From contig CAYNNQ010000005.1 in assembly GCA_964398785.1 (NCBI GenBank), positions 31,942 to 95,941 of the forward strand: a stretch of DNA of 64,000 nt. Direction: 5' to 3'. The notes under the pieces were generated by a model. The model was given only the letters and a program-made list of their open reading frames with translations, was not told where the DNA came from and did no database searches. Shown piece after piece: positions 55,040-61,584 of the stretch. The position numbers and the translations under genes are program-made. This DNA is from CAYNNQ01 sp964398785 (GTDB lineage: Bacteria > Desulfobacterota > Desulfovibrionia > Desulfovibrionales > Desulfonatronovibrionaceae). Every line of letters starts with the position of its first letter. The stretch's first letter is position 1.

Positions 55040-55172
55040 GATGGAGTTTGATGGACCGTTGGTTCGGGTCATTGCTGAACGCGGGTCGGCTCGAATCCAC
55101 GAACTGGAGCTAAACGAGATGGAAAGTTTCCTTCTTTGATCCCCATCGTGCTCTTCCTGCCCTTCGTGGTCA
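55011..55172. repeat. Element bounded by inverted ACCACGAAG repeats
   Basis: TGACCACGAAGAGCTCGAAG on the left (55011 onward) and the inverted TGACCACGAAGGGCAGGAAG on the right (ending 55172) frame 162 bases with no gene. Short ACCACGAAG/GAGCACGAAG repeats of this kind are widespread between bacterial genes, and the half at the left is also inside the duplicated block. Confidence 0.6.
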
Positions 55173-55388
55173 GAACATAGGGATGCGAGCCAGCCGATGA
55201 ACGGGGGCGATACTCGCGGGTAAGGGCTCGTACTTACTCCCGCCATGCCGTTATTCCTGCCGAACCCCACTTCGGTGAGCAGGATTATGGCCGAGGTTAA
55301 CCTTTTTCAAAATACAAAACTTCCCCTCACTGCACTTTGCCATCATGGGTCCGGGTTGCGAAGCTGCGTATTGTCAGCTATAATTAGA
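55173..55388. other. Gene-free interval before MITE G
   Basis: 216 bases with no supported gene, RNA or repeat. Confidence 0.4.
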
Positions 55389-55521
55389 TTGTTCTTATCC
55401 GGAAATTCAAAAATTTTCGGATTTAGAAATATCGGGTTTCCAATTCGGAAATGAGATTTTTTTCTGTTTAACAAGGAAATTGACACAGTTAAACTGAAAA
55501 AGGGCCATTCCCGGATGGAAA
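55389..55521 (+). repeat. MITE copy G (133 bp, internal deletion)
   Basis: Plus-orientation copy with both ends and the first hairpin, lacking about 50 bases that hold the CGTATCTTAATACG hairpin. In full copies the missing part lies between GGAAATT and CGAAAATT, and one such tract remains. Flanks TTAGA (55384-55388) and CTAGA (55522-55526) match at four of five positions. Confidence 0.89.
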
Positions 55522-55556
55522 CTAGATAAAATCAAAATAAAGACGAGGCAAACCAT

Positions 55557-55781
55557 ATGACCACTACAGTGGAAAAAGTGCTCAACGATGCTCTTGCCCT
55601 ACCTCCAGTTAAAAGAGCTGAATTGATTCAGCGCCTCTTCCGGAGTTTCGATGACTCCGAGGGCGGCCACATCGATACTGCCTGGGCGAAAGAGATTGAA
55701 TCCAGGATCGAAGCATACGACAAAGGATTGCTCACGGCTTCCCCGGCAGAAAACGTCCTGGCCAGAATCAATCAGAGATGA
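55557..55781 (+). CDS. Addiction-module antitoxin (Unstab_antitox/TIGR02574 type)
   Basis: A 74-residue antitoxin of the family that pairs with ParE/RelE toxins; ALPPVKRAELIQRLFRSFDD is its usual start and IDTAWAKEIESRIEAYDKG its middle. It would bind the toxin next door and probably repress its own promoter. It overlaps the toxin gene by four bases (ATGA). The partner toxin is cut by a stop codon, so this antitoxin may now be an orphan. Confidence 0.85.
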   Translation: MTTTVEKVLNDALALPPVKRAELIQRLFRSFDDSEGGHIDTAWAKEIESRIEAYDKGLLTASPAENVLARINQR

Positions 55782-56095
55782 AAATACTCGTCCTCTCATG
55801 TGCGGAAGACGAATTCGCTGAAGCCGTTGACTACTACAATGAACAGCGCCCAGGCCTAGGCTTTGAGTTCGCAGCGGAAGTACAACAGACATTCGAGCGA
55901 ATCAGACACTATCCGCAAGCTTGGCCGGTGTTTTCATGCCAAGCCCGTAGATCCCTTACTGACCGGTTTCCCTTCGGTGTGCTATACTAAGTTCGCAGCG
56001 ATTGCATCTTGGTAGGAGCAATAATGCACCTCAAACGCGACCCGACGCGCTGGCAGCAGCGAGCAGTTGAAGCCTTCGGCGAACCAAAGGATTGA
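55778..56095 (+). pseudogene. RelE/ParE-family toxin interrupted by a TAA codon
   Basis: The frame starts MKILVLSCAEDEFAEAVDYY, runs through the ParE core GLGFEFAAEVQQTFERI and RFPFGVLY, meets TAA at 55988-55990, and continues in the same frame as VRSDCILVGAIMHLKRDPTRWQ to TGA at 56093-56095. The part after the stop carries the last beta strand and the MHLKRDP block that all active family members have, so the 70-residue product should be inactive. One base change from CAA or GAA explains it. Confidence 0.85.
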
Positions 56096-56101
56096 GCCGA
56101 A

Positions 56102-56227
56102 CTAAAAAGGCAATATATACAAAGCCGGGTCTCGAAAGAGGCCCGGCTTTTTTTGTATTCGGAATAATAAGGCTGTGCCCCCCGGCATACACCACGGGCA
56201 ATTTTCACCACGAAGAGCTCGAAGAGA
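56102..56227 (+). repeat. Duplicated block, copy 2
   Basis: Near-identical to 54911-55039, including the terminator hairpin (GCCGGGTCTCGAAAGAGGCCCGGC plus T run split here as arms GCCGGGTC and GGCCCGGC). It ends where the lipoprotein gene begins, so that gene's ribosome site lies in the repeat. Confidence 0.82.
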
Positions 56228-56722
56228 ATGAAAAAAATAATCCCCGTTTTCCTTCTATGCATATTTGTTTTCGGGTGTGATTATACTGTTCCGGTGATCA
56301 AAAGTCCGGGACTCAAGATCGACCGCGATATTATCGGCCTATGGACAAGGCCCGGGGGGAACGGGGATACGGAACGCCTTGCGGTACTCCAGTTAAGTGA
56401 GCGGGAGTACCTGATTTCTTTTACCGGCCAAGGAGGAGAATCCCTATATGCCCGGGGATGGACATTCAGGCTGGAGAATTTGAAACTCGTGCAGATCGAA
56501 TGGCTGGGCACATCCGAGGGCGAGCCGCCGGAAACCGACCGGGTGTTCCAATACTGCTCCTGGAGCCTGGAAGAGGACACCCTTGAAGTGCGGCTGATCA
56601 ACCCGGAGGCTGTGGACAAAAGCATTAAATCCCGGGAAGCCTTGAAGGCGGCGATAAAAAACGCCCAGGACAGCCCGGACCTGTTCAAAAAGCCGATGCT
56701 GTTTGAGAAAAAGACACCATGA
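56228..56722 (+). CDS. Lipoprotein of unknown function
   Basis: A 164-residue predicted lipoprotein (lipobox FVFGC, Cys17) with a compact beta-rich domain (about 30-125) built around IGLWTRPGGNGDTERLAVLQ and a helical tail. I recognise no family. The start ATG 56228 is at the end of the duplicated groESL block, and the possible ribosome site GAAGAG is weak. It overlaps the broken methyltransferase by four bases. Confidence 0.72.
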   Translation: MKKIIPVFLLCIFVFGCDYTVPVIKSPGLKIDRDIIGLWTRPGGNGDTERLAVLQLSEREYLISFTGQGGESLYARGWTFRLENLKLVQIEWLGTSEGEPPETDRVFQYCSWSLEEDTLEVRLINPEAVDKSIKSREALKAAIKNAQDSPDLFKKPMLFEKKTP

Positions 56723-57468
56723 ATAATTTAAAACTGCTGGTAGACTTGCATAAGGACGGCCATCACCAAGGACCGGGCGGTGATGCGGAGACCGAATTAG
56801 CCCTCGACATAGCCATGCCCGACCGCACCGCCCCGCTTAAGATCGCCGACATCGGATGCGGTACCGGCGCATCCACCCTCGTGCTTGCCCGGCTTTTGAA
56901 TGCCCGAATCACAGCTGTGGACTTCATTCAGGACTTCTTGACCATTTTGAATGAACGGGCAGAAAACGCCGGGGTTGCGGACCGGATAAAAACGCTTGCA
57001 TGCCCCATGGACGATCCGCCTTTTTCCGACGAAGAGTTGGATGTCATATGGTCCGAGGGGGCAATCTACAATATTGGCTTTAAAAATGGCGCGGCTGAAT
57101 AGCGGCGCTTTCTGAAACCGGGGGGCCTTCTGGTCGCCTCCGAGATTACCTGGCTTACAAACTCTCGCCCGGCAGCACTCCAGGAGCACTGGGACAGCGA
57201 ATATCCGGAGATCGACCTGGCTTCGAGCAAAATGCGCGTTCTGGAGGAGCTGGGCTATTCGCCCCTTGGGTACTTCGTTTTGCCGCAACACTGCTGGCTG
57301 GATAAATACTGCCGGATGCAGAAGAGATTCGGTGATTTTTTGAACCAAAACAAAAACAGCCGGGAAGCATACGAAATCGTGGCCGCAGAGAGACGGGAAA
57401 TCGACCTCTACGAGACATACAAAGCCCACTTCGGCTATGGAATGTATATCGCCAGGAAAATCACATAA
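56719..57468 (+). pseudogene. Class I SAM methyltransferase interrupted by a TAG codon
   Basis: Frame begins MNNLKLLVDLHKDGHHQGPG and has the SAM loop IADIGCGTGASTLVLA and the acidic TAVDF. TAG at 57100-57102 falls in FKNGAAE-stop-RRFLKPGGLL, where relatives have Trp (EWRRFLKPGG), and the frame continues without further stops for 122 codons (YSPLGYFVLPQHCWLDKYC, YGMYIARKIT) to TAA at 57466-57468. A single TGG to TAG change is the simplest explanation. Read through, it would be a normal 249-residue small-molecule methyltransferase. Confidence 0.85.
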
Positions 57469-57566
57469 CACAGCGGCCGGCAGATGCAGAGGAATTTACG
57501 GAAATATTTACAAGGCAATATCTTGTTCCCGGCTGTGCCGGGAATCAACTTCAGTCAGGGGGAACT

Positions 57567-57794
57567 ATGAGCCCGATGGCGGAAAAGGTCATTACGATCG
57601 CGGTCATTGGCTACGTCATGTGGATGGTCGTTGCCGGTCGCACCCTCGTTTGGAGCAATCGCGACCACCCCAATGTCTTTCTCCTCAACACCCGCTGGGT
57701 CTTTCGGGACGAGGAGCCCGTACTCTACTGGGGCAGCGTGGTTATGCATATCGCTCTCGTGGCCGCGATGGCCTATATCGCATTCCTCCAATAG
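57567..57794 (+). CDS. Small two-helix membrane protein
   Basis: A 75-residue protein with two hydrophobic helices (about 8-26 and 56-74) and a polar middle (RTLVWSNRDHPNVF). Unknown family. The AGGGGGA ribosome site before ATG 57567 is good. A small hairpin TTCCCGGC / GCCGGGAA lies in its leader. Confidence 0.62.
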   Translation: MSPMAEKVITIAVIGYVMWMVVAGRTLVWSNRDHPNVFLLNTRWVFRDEEPVLYWGSVVMHIALVAAMAYIAFLQ

Positions 57795-57826
57795 AATACG
57801 ACGCCGCTATTTGCGACGCTGATACT

Positions 57827-58132
57827 GGATCGGACCTAATAAACATATTGGATGGTATAAACGACCTTTGCCGAGCCCAAAATCTGCCTTAGGCCCCTTT
57901 TCAACGCTAAAAAAACCGTTGTAAGCAAATACGCCCAGAGCCATCAGATACTTTTTGCCTGACCATGTGTGGCCTACCCCGGTAAAAGGGGAAAATGCCG
58001 TGTACCCCACAGGAGCCTATTGCCGCTTGAAGCGCTGATTTTCAGGGTAAAAAAGAGGCCCTAAAGGCAAAGAGCAGGCTTTCGTGGGACATATTTAATG
58101 ACATTTGAATGGATTGTGCAGGTCTGACCCCG
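57827..58132 (+). repeat. RAYT-linked repeat, copy 1 (306 bp)
   Basis: Begins GGATCGGACCTAATAAAC and ends GTGCAGGTCTGACCCC, so its ends are imperfect inverted repeats (TCGGACCT against AGGTCTGA). It matches copy 2 over its whole length at roughly 85%. A GGGTCaGACCT-like motif is commonly found beside RAYT (Y1) transposases, one of which lies at 60.6 kb. No gene inside. Confidence 0.82.
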
Positions 58133-58273
58133 AACGGAACTGTAAAGAACTGACCATTTGGGTCGCGACGGCGGGGCATAGAAAAGATATTTATCGTTAA
58201 GGCGGCCTCTTCCCTGACATATAGGGCCCGAGTAACGGGCCGATCTGGATCGTCAGCGGGAAAACTGTCCCGG
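58133..58273. other. Gap between repeat copy 1 and the vapBC promoter
   Basis: About 140 bases without a gene. GGGCCCGAGTAACGGGCC is a small inverted repeat near 58227. Confidence 0.35.
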
Positions 58274-58316
58274 TTGACGCGATTACTATGTGTATATATA
58301 TTGTACATCATACACA
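58274..58316 (+). promoter_or_regulatory. vapBC promoter with palindromic operator
   Basis: TTGACG (58274-58279), 17 bases and TATATT (58297-58302) make a sigma-70-type promoter. TGTGTAT (58289-58295) and ATACACA (58310-58316) are inverted repeats around the -10 box, the expected place for VapB or VapBC autorepression. Confidence 0.75.
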
Positions 58317-58334
58317 TTTGTGGAGGTTGAAGCA

Positions 58335-58529
58335 ATGCGCACCAATATTGAGATTGACGACAAGCTGATGAGTGACGCTCTTAAAGTCACGGGCCTTAAA
58401 ACCAAGAAAGAGGCAGTAGAGCAAGGACTTAACGCCTTGATTAAACTAAAAAAACAAGAGGAAATCAAGCACTTCAGGGGTAAACTGGAATGGTCCGGTG
58501 ACCTGGACGACATGAGGCGTACTTCGTGA
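58335..58529 (+). CDS. vapB: VapB-type antitoxin
   Basis: A 64-residue antitoxin of the DUF2191/ribbon-helix-helix VapB type. MRTNIEIDDKLMSDALKVTG is the DNA-binding N-terminus, and KTKKEAVEQGLNALIK its helix; the tail GKLEWSGDLDDMR binds the toxin. The TGGAGG site precedes ATG 58335. It overlaps vapC (GTGA). Confidence 0.9.
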   Translation: MRTNIEIDDKLMSDALKVTGLKTKKEAVEQGLNALIKLKKQEEIKHFRGKLEWSGDLDDMRRTS

Positions 58530-58924
58530 TCCTTGTGGATTCCAGTGTCTGGATCGACTATTTTAGCGGCAACAATTCCGCAGAAGCCGATGTTCTCGAC
58601 CGCATCTTGGGTAATCGGTCAGTTGCTATCGGCGACCTGATACTCACGGAGGTGCTTCAGGGGTTTCGGCACGAAAAGGACTACAAAGTAGCCAGGAGGC
58701 TGCTGGAGGAGCTTGCGGTGTTTGAACTTCTCGGGGAAAAAATGGCTATAAAGAGTGCGGGCATTTACCGGAAGCTGCGCAAGAAAGGTATTACTGTACG
58801 GAAGACCGCCGACGTTATCATTGCTTCGTACTGTATTGAACATAACCTTCCTTTACTTTTCTCAGACAGGGACTTCCAACCCTTCGTAGATTACCTGGGC
58901 CTGCGAAATGCGGCAAACGCCTAA
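58526..58924 (+). CDS. vapC: VapC-type PIN-domain toxin ribonuclease
   Basis: A 132-residue PIN nuclease; VapC toxins cut tRNA or rRNA. The acidic metal-binding residues are seen in VDSSVWIDYF (Asp4/5 area), LTEVLQGF (Glu), TADVIIASY (Asp) and SDRDFQPF (Asp). It starts with GTG, overlapping vapB. Its TAA lies inside a GCCTAAC, an attC-like half site. The gene is intact. Confidence 0.92.
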   Translation: MILVDSSVWIDYFSGNNSAEADVLDRILGNRSVAIGDLILTEVLQGFRHEKDYKVARRLLEELAVFELLGEKMAIKSAGIYRKLRKKGITVRKTADVIIASYCIEHNLPLLFSDRDFQPFVDYLGLRNAANA

Positions 58925-58944
58925 CGCCAAGCGTAACCGGCCGG
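58919..58944 (+). other. Possible truncated attC half site after vapC
   Basis: GCCTAACGCCAAGCGTAACC begins at the vapC stop codon and looks like the R"-L" half of an integron attC site; the expected mirrored half (ending CGTTAGGC) is absent and repeat copy 2 begins 17 bases further on. Weak evidence on its own. Confidence 0.3.
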
Positions 58945-58960
58945 ACTGACCCACAGTCAC

Positions 58961-59264
58961 GGGGTCGGACCTAATAAACAGGATAGTATAAACGACCTCT
59001 GCCGAGCCCAAATTTGGCTTTAGAACCCATTTTCAACGCTAAAAAACCCATTGTAAGCCAATATGCCCAGAGCCATCAGATACTCTTTGCCTGACCATGT
59101 GTGGTCTACCCCGGTAAAAGGGGAAAATGCCGTGTACCCCACAGGAGCCTATTGCCGCTTGAAGCGCTGATTTTCAGGGTAAAAAAAGGTTCTAAGGGCA
59201 AAAAGCAGGCTTTTGTGGGACATATTTAATGACATTTTAATGGGTTGTGCAGGTCCAACCCCGA
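58961..59264 (+). repeat. RAYT-linked repeat, copy 2 (304 bp)
   Basis: Begins GGGGTCGGACCTAATAAAC and ends GTGCAGGTCCAACCCC. Same order and about 85% identity with copy 1. About 80 bases beyond its right end a RAYT C-terminal fragment starts, so the two may be remains of one mobile unit. Confidence 0.84.
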
Positions 59265-59344
59265 AACCGCACCCGCTTGAAGACATTTGTATGGCTAAGC
59301 GGACTGCCCTGGTAAATTTTGCGTTATCACACCTGGGTAATTTT

Positions 59345-59541
59345 CGGTTGTCACTACGACGGATCGCTTCACATACCGGTGTAGATTTTTCAGCGACGCC
59401 AGAATTATCGGAGGCAAGGCCTTTGTCCAGGATACTTTTGATCGCTTCAAGCATTTGCTTGATTCCAAGGATGAACAGCGATTTACCCGTTTGGCCGGTG
59501 TTGACGGAATTTATTCCATGAAGAGGCTGGGGGAGGGGTAA
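59345..59541 (+). pseudogene. C-terminal fragment of a second RAYT transposase
   Basis: Read in the frame that ends at TAA 59539-59541, the sequence gives FFSDARIIGGKAFVQDTF and FKHLLDSKDEQRFTRLAGVD then GIYSMKRLGEG. This matches the end of the RAYT at 60.6 kb (YFIDSGVIGGKSFVRDTF, GIYSMKRL). The part before about 59345 is no longer recognisable, so only the C-terminal 60 codons remain. Confidence 0.82.
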
Positions 59542-59602
59542 GTCAGCGTGCTGACTAATAATGACCCTTGCCAAGTGATCAGTGTTGTCCTAAAAGTTTG
59601 AG

Positions 59603-59872
59603 ATGGGAAGCAAACAGGTAAAAATTGTCTCTTTAGCCAAGAAAAAACTTGCCCAGCGAGGCGTGGATGAATCCATGGTACTTGAAACAGTCTATAATCC
59701 TGATCAGATTGTAAAAGGTCATGGTGGTAGATCTGTAGCTCAAAAACAATATCAATTTAACAAATCTGATTATCTTCTCCGGGTAGTTTATGAGGAAGAG
59801 GATAACAAATTTGTTGTTATTACAGGCTATTTGACTTCACAAATATCCAGATACCGGGAGGTAGGGCAATGA
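59603..59872 (+). CDS. DUF4258-like small protein
   Basis: An 89-residue protein of the DUF4258 type (VSLAKKKLAQRGVDESMVLE, YLLRVVYEEEDNKFVVITGYLTS), a fold related to BrnT/RelE-like toxins. It overlaps the next gene by four bases. The pair is visibly richer in A and T than its neighbours, which suggests transfer. A weak ribosome site precedes ATG 59603. A toxin role is inference from the fold and pairing. Confidence 0.78.
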   Translation: MGSKQVKIVSLAKKKLAQRGVDESMVLETVYNPDQIVKGHGGRSVAQKQYQFNKSDYLLRVVYEEEDNKFVVITGYLTSQISRYREVGQ

Positions 59873-60087
59873 AGATAGAATATGATTCTAAGCATGACTT
59901 GATGAATATCGAGTTTTTAGCCGGCGAGCCAATAACCGACTCTATGGAAGTAGGTGGGGTAGTTATTGATTATGCTCATGACGGGAAGATTGTATCCATT
60001 GAGATACTTGATGCGTCCGAAAGGACTCAAAAAGATCCCCTAAGCCAGTTGGATTTTTCAGTTATCAGAGATACAGTTGCAGCATAG
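59869..60087 (+). CDS. DUF2283-like small protein
   Basis: A 72-residue protein of the DUF2283 family (MKIEYDSKHDLMNIEFLAGE, VVIDYAHDGKIVSIEILDAS), often found directly after DUF4258 genes. It may act as the antitoxin or partner; this has no proof in the sequence. ATGA overlap with the upstream gene. Confidence 0.82.
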   Translation: MKIEYDSKHDLMNIEFLAGEPITDSMEVGGVVIDYAHDGKIVSIEILDASERTQKDPLSQLDFSVIRDTVAA

Positions 60088-60331
60088 TCAGAGCTGATAC
60101 TATGATTGAACGTTTCGATAATGTTGTCATACATAATTGCACCTCCATAATTTTTGACAGCCTGACATTATGACGTTGTGATGTCATATTAAAAGCGAAC
60201 AGGCTGATCAGGGGCGGCGCGCTTTTTGCCGTTTCCTGCACCAGCGCAGGTTGTGGCTATTCTCTATATAATAATTCGAAGTCTTTTTCGGATATTTCTG
60301 TTTTTTTAGAGAGTTGTTTAATTATACGGTC
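60088..60331. other. Gap after the DUF4258/DUF2283 pair
   Basis: About 240 bases without a gene. The string TATGACGTTGTGATGTCATA near 60168 is partly palindromic (TGACAT/ATGTCA-like). Nothing else recognised. Confidence 0.35.
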
Positions 60332-60446
60332 AATTGCCGCTTACAGCGCTAATTTTCATGGTAAAAAAGAGGCTCTAAAGGCAAAGAGCAGGCTTTTGTG
60401 GGACATACTTAATGACATTTTAGTGGGTTGTGCAGGTCCAACCCCG
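60332..60446 (+). repeat. RAYT-linked repeat, copy 3 (right third only)
   Basis: Begins within the element at ATTGCCGCTTACAGCGCTAA and runs to the shared end GTGCAGGTCCAACCCC. The left two-thirds are missing. It lies 130 bases past the 3' end of the RAYT gene. Confidence 0.82.
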
Positions 60447-60517
60447 AAACCGCAGGCAACTAACCTAAGGCATCCTGCGTCGCTTCGCTCCGACTAAGAG
60501 GCTCAGTTCTTTGACTG

Positions 60518-60592
60518 CCAACTGGTCACCATGCCGTGGACTGGCCGGTCACCATCGCGGGGATGGGGTGGTCACTTACCGTGGAATACACA
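60518..60592 (-). mobile_element. Terminal fragment of an IS21-family element
   Basis: On the minus strand it begins TGTGTATTCCACGGTAAGTG and holds three imperfect copies of a roughly 22-base unit ending in GTGACC (AGTGACCACC, GGTGACCGG, GGTGACCAG). A TGT end followed by such tandem TTCCACG..GTGACCA repeats is the usual left end of IS21-type elements. No istAB gene remains here. The fragment supplies the last codons of the RAYT frame. Confidence 0.6.
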
Positions 60593-61451
60593 CCAACCTT
60601 TTCATGGAATAGATCCCCTCAAATCCTCCCAGGCGCTTAAACCGGCGCTCGTTTTTGGATCCAAGCAAATGCTTGAACTGGTCGAAAGTATCCCGGACAA
60701 AAGATTTGCCCCCGATGACTCCGGAGTCTATGAAATATCGGCTGCGATGCCGGAACATATCCGCCCGGGTGAATTCAAAATCCTTTTTGCGCTCTTTCTC
60801 GGCCACTTTTTCGTCCATGGACTTGCCTTTTCCGGTGTCCACGGCCCCGGTTTCGTAGACGAAGCGGCGGTATTTGCGGACTATCTCCGCCGGATCGAAC
60901 TCGTTCCATTCCCCCATCCCGAAACCCACGCTCAATAGATCATTCTTGTTCCCGGTCTGGACATGATACCCGAGCGAACACCACCGGTAGTCCTCCGGGC
61001 GTTTCACGATCCCGGCCCGCACGGGATTCAAGTCTACATAGGCCAAAAGATTAACCAGACTCTTTCCGTCCTGAACAATCATGCTCTTGAAACGGCCGTC
61101 CCAGAAAAAACCGCGCCGATCGTATTTTTTATTGAAATACCGGGTAAACCCCTGCTTGATATCCTTTATAAACGCCCCCAGATCGGTAAGACGCCTTCTG
61201 TAATCCGCCAACCGCACTTCACCCAGGTTAAGGGTGCTCCCATAATATTTTTCCAGCCGCTTTTTAATCTCCTCGTCCCCGGCCTCTGATTCCGGATACA
61301 TGCGCACCACCAGATGGAAATGATTGCCCATGAGCGCAAAACCGAGCACGTCCACAAAGTAAAGCTTGCTCAACTTATTTATCAGATTCAGCAGATAGTC
61401 GTTGTCCCTGTCCTTAATAGGCAGCCCCTGCAACGCGGTCCGAGTGTCAAT
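60576..61451 (-). pseudogene. REP-associated tyrosine transposase (RAYT, Y1/HUH), truncated at both ends
   Basis: RAYTs are single-strand HUH nucleases that move or maintain REP repeats. The HUH motif is intact (ALMGNHFHLVVRM), and further family blocks follow: QGFTRYFNKKYDRRGFFWDGRFKSM, ending as YVDLNPVRAGIV with the catalytic-Tyr helix in ADYRRRLTDLG or nearby. Recognisable homology starts at RTALQGLP (about 61447), so the first 20-25 residues, normally YHIxSR before this point, are missing where the IS110 element begins. The last five residues come from the IS21 fragment. An ATG inside the IS110 leader could open the frame, giving a hybrid N-terminus, but loss of function is more likely. 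Confidence 0.82.
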
Positions 61452-61504
61452 TATTGACCTATTTAAATGTATAAGAATACATGTAACAACAGCACTGAAA
61501 ATAC

Positions 61505-61584
61505 AAAGCCCTCCGTGGTACCGAGTAATTAAACAGTAAAGTCGAGATATACTCGGCAACAATTACATCCACCAGGAGGGCTTT
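61505..61584 (+). ncRNA. Structured leader of the IS110 transposase gene (possible guide RNA or control hairpin)
   Basis: AAAGCCCTCC (61505-61514) pairs perfectly with GGAGGGCTTT (61575-61584), which ends at the base before ATG 61585 and includes the ribosome site; GTGG/CCAC and CCGAG/CTCGG extend the stem inward. IS110-group elements encode a bridge RNA in the left non-coding end, so this may be part of it, or it may hide the ribosome site. Only the fold is seen directly. Confidence 0.45.

Noticed and set aside
55075..55105. tRNA T-arm-like string GGCTCGAATCC
   Set aside because: No acceptor stem, anticodon arm or CCA could be fitted around it; no tRNA gene was found in the window.
53189..55270. 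A 693-codon open frame on the minus strand opposite groL
   Set aside because: It mirrors groL codon by codon, an effect of strong codon bias, and has no ribosome site or recognisable domain.
57437..57892. A 151-codon frame over the end of the methyltransferase and the small membrane protein
   Set aside because: Cys/Arg-rich shadow of two better-supported frames; it also runs into repeat copy 1.
58042..58335. A 97-codon minus-strand frame inside repeat copy 1
   Set aside because: It spans the repeat end and the vapBC operator, and the matching frame in copy 2 diverges.
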